This document shows positions 1-5,722 of a stretch of 5,752 nt of DNA, in pieces; the stretch's first letter is position 1, and every line of letters starts with the position of its first letter. Both the position numbers and the translations under genes were made by a program. Source of the stretch: Planctomycetota bacterium (GTDB lineage Bacteria > Planctomycetota > Phycisphaerae > WQYP01); assembly GCA_021785155.1 (NCBI GenBank), contig JAJYGE010000408.1, positions 1-5,752 of the forward strand, read 5' to 3'. Below the pieces are notes generated by a model, which worked only from the letters and a program-made list of their open reading frames with translations, did not search any database and was not told the origin of the DNA.

Positions 1-1013
1 TACGCGTTGAAACGGTGCCGGTACCGGAGATCAAACCCGGAGAAGTGCGCGTGCGCATCCATGCCTGCGGCGTATGCGGATCTGATATTCCACGCATATA
101 TCAGAAAGGCACCTATCACTTTCCCACCATCTGCGGCCATGAATTTGCCGGGACGGTTGAATCGGTAGCTGAAAATGTTCATGATTTTACATTCGGTGAT
201 CCCGTGGCCGTTTTTCCATTATTATGGTGCGGTAAATGCGCGGCCTGTGAACGCGGGCAATTTGTACAGTGTTATGATTATGGCTACCTTGGATCCCGCT
301 GCGATGGCGGATTTGCACGCTTTGTGACCGCCCCAGCGCGTAACTTATTAAAGGTGCCTCCCGGCGTGAGCCTCGACGCCGCGGCAATGACCGAACCGGC
401 GGCGGTAGCACTTCATGCTCTGCGCCGGGTTAAGCATTCCCTGGCCGGTCATGCGGTCGTTATTTTCGGTGCTGGACCTATTGGCTTGATGACCGCACTG
501 TGGGCGGAAATTTTGGGTGCCGGTCATGTCATTATTTTTGATCTTATTGCACAAAAATTGAACCTGGCGAGAAGACTTGGATTTACCGAGGTGTTTAATA
601 GCCGTGAGCGTGATCCTGTATCGGTAATCAATGAGTTAACGCACGACGCCGGCGCTCATTTGACCATCGATGCAGCCGGTGTACCCGCCACACTTTTGCA
701 GGCGATGACGGCCACCCGGCGCGGAGGAACGGTCATTGCTCTGGGCAATCCCTCCGGGGATGTGACGATCCCGGCACCGCTGTTATCACAAATCATGCGT
801 CGTGAGGTCTCGGTGGTGGGTACCTGGAACAGTGACTATAGTGCGGTCGGCAACGATGACGATTGGCGAACCGTACTGGAAGCGATGGCGTCCCAAAAAC
901 TTAAGGTTGCACCGTTGATCACGCATCGTGTGCCGCTGGATCAAGCGATTGCCACGCTGGAGTCTATGCGCAGCGGCACCATGTTTTCTTCGAAAGTTCT
1001 GATTTATCCATAA
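1..1013 (+). CDS. Zn-dependent medium-chain polyol dehydrogenase, GatD-like (5' end outside window)
   Basis: Cytoplasmic medium-chain dehydrogenase/reductase predicted to oxidise a secondary alcohol of a sugar alcohol with NAD. Residues are counted from the GTG at position 15, which is unlikely to be the true start: the frame is open to the left edge (RVET precedes it) and the usual first beta strand is missing, so roughly 15-20 residues lie upstream. Catalytic zinc ligands are C21 (in CGVCGSD), H42-E43 (GHE) and probably E127 (TEP). The structural zinc lobe is C72, C75, C78, C86 with the classic Cx2Cx2Cx7C spacing. The Rossmann motif GAGPIG is at 152-157, and D176 ends the second strand, which usually favours NAD over NADP. 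The segments CGSDIPRI and GSRCDGGFA recall E. coli galactitol-1-phosphate 5-dehydrogenase (GatD) from memory, so a phosphorylated polyol is a reasonable guess, but sorbitol-, threonine- or inosose-type substrates are not excluded. It is followed by a second dehydrogenase 42 bases downstream. Confidence 0.93.
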   Translation, partial: RVETVPVPEIKPGEVRVRIHACGVCGSDIPRIYQKGTYHFPTICGHEFAGTVESVAENVHDFTFGDPVAVFPLLWCGKCAACERGQFVQCYDYGYLGSRCDGGFARFVTAPARNLLKVPPGVSLDAAAMTEPAAVALHALRRVKHSLAGHAVVIFGAGPIGLMTALWAEILGAGHVIIFDLIAQKLNLARRLGFTEVFNSRERDPVSVINELTHDAGAHLTIDAAGVPATLLQAMTATRRGGTVIALGNPSGDVTIPAPLLSQIMRREVSVVGTWNSDYSAVGNDDDWRTVLEAMASQKLKVAPLITHRVPLDQAIATLESMRSGTMFSSKVLIYP

Positions 1014-1037
1014 TTCAAATTTATCCATAATTCAAAT
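1002..1037. repeat. Perfect tandem duplication of a 17-bp unit
   Basis: ATTTATCCATAATTCAA occurs at 1002-1018 and again at 1019-1035, and the match runs two bases further (AT at 1036-1037). The first copy contains the last two sense codons and the TAA stop of the first dehydrogenase; the second lies entirely in the intergenic gap. The unit is not a multiple of three, but because the stop is in the first copy the protein end is unaffected. It looks like a recent slippage duplication that lengthened the gap between the two dehydrogenase genes. Confidence 0.95.
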
Positions 1038-1043
1038 ACCCCT

Positions 1044-1049
1044 AAGGAG
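1044..1049 (+). promoter_or_regulatory. Strong Shine-Dalgarno for the second dehydrogenase
   Basis: AAGGAG lies six bases before the ATG at 1056, close to ideal spacing. It settles the start of the second dehydrogenase and shows that this gene can be initiated independently within the presumed two-gene transcript. Confidence 0.85.
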
Positions 1050-1055
1050 TACCCT

Positions 1056-2099
1056 ATGAAGGCAGCAGTTCTGGAAGCACTGAATAAAATGGTAGTCAAA
1101 GAAGTGCCTGAACCGGAGATCGGCCCCGACGAAGCCCTCATGCGCGTGGAGGCCACGAGTATTTGCGGATCAGATGTCCGCATTTTCCACCATGGGAATC
1201 CGCGTGTGAAATGTCCCACGATTATTGGGCATGAAACCGCCGGGACGGTGGTAAAAGTTGGAAAAAACGTTAAGCGAGTGAAAGAGGGGGATCATGTGGC
1301 GCTTGGGGCGGATGTCCCCTGTGGCGAATGTTACTGGTGCCGCAACGGACTGGGAAATAACTGTGCCATCAACTATGCCATGGGGTATCAGTTTGCCGGG
1401 GCCTTTGCCCAATACGTCAAGATGCCGCAGCTTCTGTTGGAAGAAGGACCGGTGCGCCAGTTTGATCCACGCCATCTGGCTTTTGAAGAAGCCGCGCTGG
1501 CCGAACCGCTGGCCTGTGCGATCAACGGCTTTGAGATGACCAATCTATCCGTTGGAAAAAGCGTGGTGATTATTGGACTGGGGCCGATCGGCTGTATGAT
1601 GCTGGACCTGGCCCGGATCATGGGCGCAACCAAAGTCATTGGCGTGCAACGCAGTCGCAAACGCATGGAAATTGCCCGCACTTACGGAGCTGATCATTAT
1701 CTGTTCAGTGATGAAGAGGATATTGTTGCCCGCTGCCGCCAACTTACCGCCGGCGAAGGCCCGGACGTGGTGATCACCTGCAATGGTAATCTTCAAACTC
1801 ATAAGCAGGCCATTGATATGGTGGCGCACCGCGGATATGTCAACCTCTTCGGCGGTTTGGCGAAGGATGAACAACCCCTGAACATCCTATCCAATACGAT
1901 TCATTATAAAGAGTGTTTTGTCACCGGCAGTCACGGTTGCGTTCCGCGCCATCATGAAATTGCCGTTGATCTTCTGGCCGCCGGACGCGTTCGGGTTAAA
2001 CCGCTGATTACGCACCGGTTTCCCCTTGATCGCATCAATGAAGCGTTTGATGTTATGGAAAGCCGCGCGGGCATGAAGATTGTTATTAACCCCAACTGA
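1056..2099 (+). CDS. Zn-dependent medium-chain sugar-alcohol dehydrogenase (sorbitol/iditol/inosose-type)
   Basis: Full-length 347-residue member of the medium-chain dehydrogenase family, the usual size, with an SD-supported ATG. Catalytic zinc ligands are C37 (SICGSD), H59-E60 (GHE) and E150 (AEP). The structural zinc ligands are C89, C92, C95 and C103 (Cx2Cx2Cx7C). The nucleotide-binding glycine motif GLGPIG is at 174-179. The residue that normally dictates NAD use at the end of the second strand is not acidic: the segment reads VQRSRKR (197-203), rich in Arg/Lys/Ser/Gln, which could accommodate the phosphate of NADP. GGL after VNLF and the late PLITHRFPLD segment are typical of the L-iditol/sorbitol and scyllo-inosose dehydrogenase branch. 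It is a diverged paralogue of the preceding gene (both have PLITHR-x-PLD near the C terminus). The two presumably act on the same or consecutive polyol intermediates; the exact substrate cannot be read from sequence. Its stop lies 14 bases from the end of the convergent regulator gene. Confidence 0.94.
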   Translation: MKAAVLEALNKMVVKEVPEPEIGPDEALMRVEATSICGSDVRIFHHGNPRVKCPTIIGHETAGTVVKVGKNVKRVKEGDHVALGADVPCGECYWCRNGLGNNCAINYAMGYQFAGAFAQYVKMPQLLLEEGPVRQFDPRHLAFEEAALAEPLACAINGFEMTNLSVGKSVVIIGLGPIGCMMLDLARIMGATKVIGVQRSRKRMEIARTYGADHYLFSDEEDIVARCRQLTAGEGPDVVITCNGNLQTHKQAIDMVAHRGYVNLFGGLAKDEQPLNILSNTIHYKECFVTGSHGCVPRHHEIAVDLLAAGRVRVKPLITHRFPLDRINEAFDVMESRAGMKIVINPN

Positions 2100-2113
2100 A
2101 CATCGCCGGAATA

Positions 2114-2887
2114 TCAGACGGTGGGCGAAATAAAAGATTGCACGGTTTTAGCCAAGCGCCGCGCAACAGGGTCTGTGCTCGGATCCGCATCGGTGGCCAG
2201 ATGAATGAATTTTGGATCACACAAACGGCAAAGAGAACAGCAGCCAATTTTGGTATGATCGGCCAAAACAATCGTGCGCTCAGCGCTGGCCAGCATCTGC
2301 CGCTGGACTTCAACCACCATTTCATTGTTATTAAATACGCCGTCGGTGGTAACGCCCACCACTGAGAGAAACGCCCATTTGGTATGGTACTTGGCCAGAC
2401 TTGCAATCACCGCCGGCCCCAGAAGAATTCCCGCCGACGGATACAATTGACCTCCGGTAACCAGAACCTCTAAAGTAGTGCGGCGCGGAGGTTGCTGATC
2501 CAGCAGCGAGGCCAGGCGCAGAGAGTTGGTAATCACACACAACGGTATGTCGGGCAGATAGCGGGCCAATTGGGCGGTGGTGGTGCCGCCGTCCACAATC
2601 ACCACATCACCCGGTTGGAGCAACGTTGCCACTTTTTTTGCAATCAACCGCTTCTGCTCCTCCATGTGCGTTTGACGCAAGGTGAAAGGCAACATCATTT
2701 CTGTGCGCAGCAGCCGCACGCCGCCGCGGACGCGCTGCACCAAATTTTCTTCCGCAAGCTGATCAAAATCCCGCCGAATGGTGGCGGCGCTGGCACCGGT
2801 TACACGCATGGCCTCTGCCACAGCTAACAGTGGATTCTGCTCCAGCGCATGGAGAATCTGGTCATGTCTTCGCTCGGCAATAGCCAT
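2114..2887 (-). CDS. DeoR-family transcriptional regulator (sugar-phosphate-type sensor)
   Basis: A 257-residue DNA-binding regulator, the normal length for the family. Residues about 5-58 form the N-terminal DeoR helix-turn-helix; ASAATIRRDFDQL (32-44) matches the family's recognition helix. Residues about 75-235 are the DeoR C-terminal sensor, with DGGTTT (99-104) as the expected phosphate-binding loop, ITNS (119-122), an NNE motif (187-189) before VQRQM, and DHTKIG (210-215), the usual effector-site signature. Immediately after comes an unusual cysteine cluster, CCSLCRLC (216-223). The ATG at 2887 is the only plausible start because an in-frame TAA lies three codons upstream. There is no Shine-Dalgarno, but a -10-like box ends six bases before the ATG, suggesting a leaderless message. 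Family members are mostly repressors released by a phosphorylated sugar intermediate. By position it probably controls the convergent dehydrogenases, but this is inferred, not shown. Confidence 0.93.
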   Translation of the reverse strand: MAIAERRHDQILHALEQNPLLAVAEAMRVTGASAATIRRDFDQLAEENLVQRVRGGVRLLRTEMMLPFTLRQTHMEEQKRLIAKKVATLLQPGDVVIVDGGTTTAQLARYLPDIPLCVITNSLRLASLLDQQPPRRTTLEVLVTGGQLYPSAGILLGPAVIASLAKYHTKWAFLSVVGVTTDGVFNNNEMVVEVQRQMLASAERTIVLADHTKIGCCSLCRLCDPKFIHLATDADPSTDPVARRLAKTVQSFISPTV

Positions 2888-2893
2888 GGAAGC

Positions 2894-2922
2894 ATTTTAC
2901 CGGGCCGCCGTTCCCGGAGCAA
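2894..2922 (-). promoter_or_regulatory. Candidate sigma70-type promoter for the DeoR-type gene, giving a leaderless transcript
   Basis: Read on the minus strand, TTGCTC (2922-2917) is separated by exactly 17 bases from TAAAAT (2899-2894). TAAAAT matches the -10 consensus in five of six positions; TTGCTC matches the -35 only in TTG. Transcription would start about at the ATG at 2887, which agrees with the absence of a ribosome binding site. Confidence 0.4.
2900..2917. promoter_or_regulatory. Inverted repeat in the spacer of the regulator promoter, possible autoregulatory operator
   Basis: CCGGG (2900-2904) and CCCGG (2913-2917) are perfect 5-bp inverted arms around an 8-base centre. They sit between the proposed -35 and -10 elements of the DeoR-type gene, where a bound protein would block polymerase. 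The arms are short and GC-rich, so chance is not excluded. Confidence 0.3.
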
Positions 2923-2934
2923 TCCAGTTTTTTG

Positions 2935-3386
2935 CCCGTAACCCCAGTCGAGGCCATCCACGGCGATGTAAAAGCGATCGCGCGGATCCCAGGGGCACTC
3001 GTGCTTTGTCACAGCAGAATGTTAGGGTTGACGAGGAACCCTGGCGATGGTGGGCGTGTCCCTTGACAGGCTGCCCATCTAAAATGTTGATGTGACAGAG
3101 CGCCAGACTGCCGTTGCGAGTCTGCTTCGAACATCGTCGGGCCGCGCTCTTTAAGTGCTTGAAATTGCGACAGGACATGCCGTTTTATTCGATTTACGGC
3201 CGCACGCGTATCCGCAACTGACCGCTGTAATGAAATATCGAGTTGGCCGCCTACAACAGCAAACTTGATCCCAGGTCGCCCATTGGTCGCAACGGTTTGG
3301 ATATAAGTGTAGTAACTATGACGGCCCATTGGATTTATCATTGCCTCAAGTAACATACATAACGCAAACTTGGTTATGTACCATCA
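2935..3386 (-). pseudogene. Possible remnant of a broken protein gene (three frames)
   Basis: There is no intact gene between 2888 and 3467, but minus-strand translation gives protein-like stretches that pass from frame to frame in order. Frame one is open from a stop at 3384-3386 to a stop at 3009-3007 and includes GRHSYYTYIQTVATNGRPG; above that stop the same frame stays open to about 3480 and contains GQIHYEPNREIKYTPFTQ. Frame two, at 3094-3074, reads HINILDG followed by QPVKG, which loosely resembles the xxNxLFxDGHV segment of planctomycete-type prepilin (H-X9-DG) proteins, though the diagnostic His is not in place. Frame three, at 2991-2938, reads WDPRDRFYIAVDGLDWGY. This order fits a decayed gene with two frameshifts and at least one internal stop. 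No start with a Shine-Dalgarno is apparent. The family assignment is weak and the whole stretch could be non-coding. Confidence 0.3.
3356..3380. repeat. Perfect 8+8 dyad upstream of the beta-helix gene, possible operator
   Basis: TACATAAC (3356-3363) and GTTATGTA (3373-3380) are exact inverted repeats around a nine-base centre (GCAAACTTG). The centre-to-centre distance of the arms is 17 bases, somewhat more than 1.5 helical turns. The right arm ends about 20 bases before a -10-like TATACT, so a protein bound here would overlap the -35 region of that promoter. It may equally form a small hairpin. Confidence 0.4.
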
Positions 3387-3400
3387 CTGGGTGAACGGAG

Positions 3401-3406
3401 TATACT
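3401..3406 (+). promoter_or_regulatory. -10-like hexamer of a possible promoter for the beta-helix gene
   Basis: TATACT lies 61 bases before the proposed ATG and matches the sigma70 -10 consensus in four of six positions. The hexamer 17 bases upstream (GTACCA, 3378-3383) is a poor -35, so this would need an activator or be a weak promoter. No better candidate was seen between 3390 and 3467. Confidence 0.3.
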
Positions 3407-3435
3407 TAATTTCACGGTTAGGTTCGTAGTGAATC

Positions 3436-3465
3436 TGACCGGCCGAAGAGCCGTGACCGGCTGAA
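3436..3465 (+). repeat. 12-bp direct repeat just ahead of the beta-helix start
   Basis: TGACCGGCCGAA (3436-3447) and TGACCGGCTGAA (3454-3465) match in 11 of 12 positions and are offset by 18 bases. The second copy ends two bases before the ATG at 3468. It lies in the presumed 5' leader, so it could bind a regulator or lie in the translation-initiation region. CGGC and GCCG at 3440-3443 and 3450-3453 could also form a 4-bp stem with a six-base loop. Confidence 0.5.
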
Positions 3466-3467
3466 AA

Positions 3468-5336
3468 ATGGCGGACGAACCGATGTCAAAAAGAATCGCT
3501 ATCGCAATGGGTGTTCTGCTAATAGTCGTGGTGTTGGCTCCCGCATTGGTTTTTGGTGCGGCATTACGAAACCGAGAAACGTACTATGTTTCCAAAACCG
3601 GCTCCAATGCCAACACCGGTATTAGTCCGGCCTCGCCGTTGCGTACCTTTGCTGCTGCAGTGGCACGGATGCGCCCCGGCGACCGCTGTTTGGTAATGGC
3701 TGGTATATATCACCAAACGCTCCGAATAAATCGTTCCGGCCTGCCCGGTGATCCGATTGTCTTTGAGCCGTATCATAAAGCGCGCGTGGTCATTGATGCC
3801 GCCGATCGCATCACGCAATGGACACAATATTCAACAGGTATATATCGCGCACCGATGCCTTGGAATATGGGCGTGGGAATGAACCAGGTATTCCTTGACG
3901 GGCGGATGATACTGGAGGCGCGGTATCCCGAGCAGGAAACAACCGATCCATTTGACCGCGGGCTGGCTCGTATAACGGTTCCGCGCAAGCATACAAAAGT
4001 CTGGTCTCCGATGTCCACGCTTCCCCTGCTTACGTCGCCGCAATTGGCAAACCATCCCATTAATTATTTCAAAGGGGCGGTTATTGTCGCACAAGTAGGC
4101 GTAGCCTGGAGCACACAAAGTGCGATGGTGCTGAATTCAGGACAGCACGGGCGATTGAAACTGGGGGCAATTTCCAATCCCTGGTGTGCTGGAGCCGGTT
4201 GGGGCTACGCCACCGGGCTGCTGCGACTGCTTAAAGTACCGAATCAATGGATATTTAAGGCAGGAACGCTTTACATCGACCAGTCAAAAAACGCGATTCC
4301 CACCCGTTCGCGTATTGAGGCTAAACGCCGCAAGTGGTGTTTGGATTTTATTGATCACTGCTCCTGGGTGAAGGTCCGTGGTTTCCATCTATTTGGCGGC
4401 AGTATACAAATGTTTGGCAATCACTGTACGGTCAGCCGCTGCTCGGGCCTGTACATGGGACAATTCAGTTATATTGCATGGAACGGGTACTACGGTGCGG
4501 GTGGTTCCGGGGCGGGGGCTTGCGCGGTTAATCTCAGTGGCGATCACGATGTCATCCGTCGTTGCCATTTAGCCTGGTCCGCCGGCAGCGGTATCGTACT
4601 GCATGGGCAGGATAACCTGATCACCCACAATACAATTCACGATATGGATTATGCCGGGACGTATGCTTCAAGTATCGACATGACACAGGGAGGAGGTAAC
4701 CGCATCACATTTAATACGATATATAATGCCGGACGCGATATCATTCAGTTGCATTCTCCTGATGCGGACAAAATCGAGTATAACAATCTGTATCGCTCAG
4801 GTCTTTTATGCAAGGATCTGGGCGTGATTTATGTCTATGGAACCAATGGGCGGGACACGCGTATTGCACATAATTGGATACATGATAATGTTGCTCGAGG
4901 ACCTAATCATCCGGGGGTTTACCTTGATAACGGTTGTACGAATTTCACGGTCGATCACAATGTGATCTGGAATTGCGGCAGGGATGCGGGCGTGCGGATT
5001 AACGGACCATGCAGCGGCCTTCTTATCGTTAATAACACGCTGTTTAACTGCCTTCCAGTTGGCGCAAAAATGTATATATCTCCATCCTGTAACCCCCATT
5101 GGCCGCACGGCGTTCATTATCAGGCCGTTAACAATCTCTATCTTGGCTCACACGCAGGGCGCGAACTTGTCGATCCTGCCCATGACGATTTTCGACTCAA
5201 GACCGGCTCGACAGCTATTGGCGCAGGTAAGGTGGTTCCTGGCTTGGCGGTTGGTATAGCCGGAAGACCTCCCGACCTTGGTGCTTATCAGGGCGGTGAA
5301 TCTTACTGGATTCCCGGAGCTGATGGGCACCGCTGA
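3468..5336 (+). CDS. Secreted right-handed parallel beta-helix (DUF1565-like) protein, probable polysaccharide-active
   Basis: 622 residues from the ATG at 3468; the ATG at 3483 (residue 6, giving MSKRIAIAMG) is an equally good or better start, since it gives a standard signal peptide. Neither has a good Shine-Dalgarno. Residues 8-32 are a basic then hydrophobic signal peptide, probably cut near the FGAA at 29-32. Residues 39-100 have the YYVSKTGSNANTG...PLRTF...PGD...AGIY...SGLPGDPIVFEP pattern of DUF1565/pectate-lyase-like N termini. About 115-160 contains the QVFLDGRMILEARYPE segment often seen in these proteins. About 295-540 is the helix, with repeated NxIxxNxI rungs such as NLITHNTIHD, RITFNTIYNA and FTVDHNVIWN. 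Residues 554-622 are the usual closing segment (DFRLKTGSTAIGAG, PPDLGAYQGG, YWIPG). It has 14 cysteines, many for an exported protein. No lyase catalytic residues could be assigned, so substrate and activity are unknown. No sorting tail such as PEP-CTERM is seen. Confidence 0.9.
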   Translation: MADEPMSKRIAIAMGVLLIVVVLAPALVFGAALRNRETYYVSKTGSNANTGISPASPLRTFAAAVARMRPGDRCLVMAGIYHQTLRINRSGLPGDPIVFEPYHKARVVIDAADRITQWTQYSTGIYRAPMPWNMGVGMNQVFLDGRMILEARYPEQETTDPFDRGLARITVPRKHTKVWSPMSTLPLLTSPQLANHPINYFKGAVIVAQVGVAWSTQSAMVLNSGQHGRLKLGAISNPWCAGAGWGYATGLLRLLKVPNQWIFKAGTLYIDQSKNAIPTRSRIEAKRRKWCLDFIDHCSWVKVRGFHLFGGSIQMFGNHCTVSRCSGLYMGQFSYIAWNGYYGAGGSGAGACAVNLSGDHDVIRRCHLAWSAGSGIVLHGQDNLITHNTIHDMDYAGTYASSIDMTQGGGNRITFNTIYNAGRDIIQLHSPDADKIEYNNLYRSGLLCKDLGVIYVYGTNGRDTRIAHNWIHDNVARGPNHPGVYLDNGCTNFTVDHNVIWNCGRDAGVRINGPCSGLLIVNNTLFNCLPVGAKMYISPSCNPHWPHGVHYQAVNNLYLGSHAGRELVDPAHDDFRLKTGSTAIGAGKVVPGLAVGIAGRPPDLGAYQGGESYWIPGADGHR

Positions 5337-5404
5337 ATTTCAGTGACTTTTCTATCAATACGAATTGTACGCCCAGTGCTTTGTCACGCCCAAATATCAG
5401 GATT

Positions 5405-5508
5405 GATTGGCCGCAAACGCCCCAGGGACAAGGAGCCAGCGGGGAAAACCGGGGCCGTAGCCCCCTTGAGTTGTTGCGACGCCGCGGCTAGGGCGTTTGC
5501 GGCTAATC
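5405..5508. repeat. 104-base element closed by 18-base inverted arms (structured RNA, MITE-like element or protein site)
   Basis: GATTGGCCGCAAACGCCC (5405-5422) pairs with GGGCGTTTGCGGCTAATC (5491-5508): 17 Watson-Crick pairs plus one G-T at 5409/5504. Inside is GGGGC-CGTA-GCCCC (5451-5464), a five-pair hairpin, extended by CAAG (5429-5432) against CTTG (5465-5468) across internal bulges. Directly after the outer arm, CCCG-CAGTA-CGGG (5508-5520) could form another short hairpin. The element starts 69 bases after the beta-helix stop. There is no T-run, so it is not a standard intrinsic terminator. I saw no target-site duplication or transposase frame, and no attC core sites. Confidence 0.75.
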
Positions 5509-5683
5509 CCGCAGTACGGGCGGCTGGAATTATGGCGACATTTTCTTTACCGCAACGACCGGTCCGGTACAAACCGTCACAACACATTCCGTTTTCATTT
5601 CAGCCCGCAACAGGAATCATCTACCCCCTGGCACTTTTGTAATCTGCACCTCCTTTGGTTAAACACCGTCCGCGGCTGGAAAA

Positions 5684-5701
5684 TTCAGTTAATTAACTGA
5701 A
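5684..5701. promoter_or_regulatory. 18-bp perfect palindrome, probable operator
   Basis: TTCAGTTAATTAACTGAA is an exact palindrome with 9-bp half-sites and no central gap. It is AT-rich in an otherwise GC-balanced region. The length and symmetry fit the site of a homodimeric helix-turn-helix repressor. It lies about 50 bases from the right edge, so the controlled gene would be outside the window. Confidence 0.5.
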
Positions 5702-5722
5702 CAATTAACCCAATGGATTTGC

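Noticed and set aside
3001..3012. GTGCTTTGTCAC repeated at 5376-5387
   Set aside because: A single 12-bp match is about what chance gives in a window of this size, and the flanks do not match.
2778..3095. Plus-strand open frame of 105 codons over the start of the DeoR-type gene
   Set aside because: It is mostly antisense to the well-supported regulator gene and has no family features.
5405..5508. Integron attC site or intrinsic terminator
   Set aside because: The conserved attC core motifs (RYYYAAC/GTTRRRY) are not at the ends of the arms, and there is no T-run after the stem.
5520..5529. GCGGCTGGAA repeated at 5672-5681
   Set aside because: Ten bases only, flanks differ, expected by chance.
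5558..5568. ACCGG-T-CCGGT palindrome
   Set aside because: Eleven bases of GC-rich symmetry with no gene or promoter context; too short to support a regulatory call.
5343..5642. Open frames of 67-99 codons on both strands downstream of the beta-helix gene
   Set aside because: They overlap each other, cross the structured element, have no Shine-Dalgarno and show no recognisable protein features.
5647..5656. Perfect Shine-Dalgarno-like AAAGGAGGTG on the minus strand
   Set aside because: The only nearby starts (ATT 5643, GTG 5634) lead to a peptide of about eight codons or fewer, so no gene is supported.
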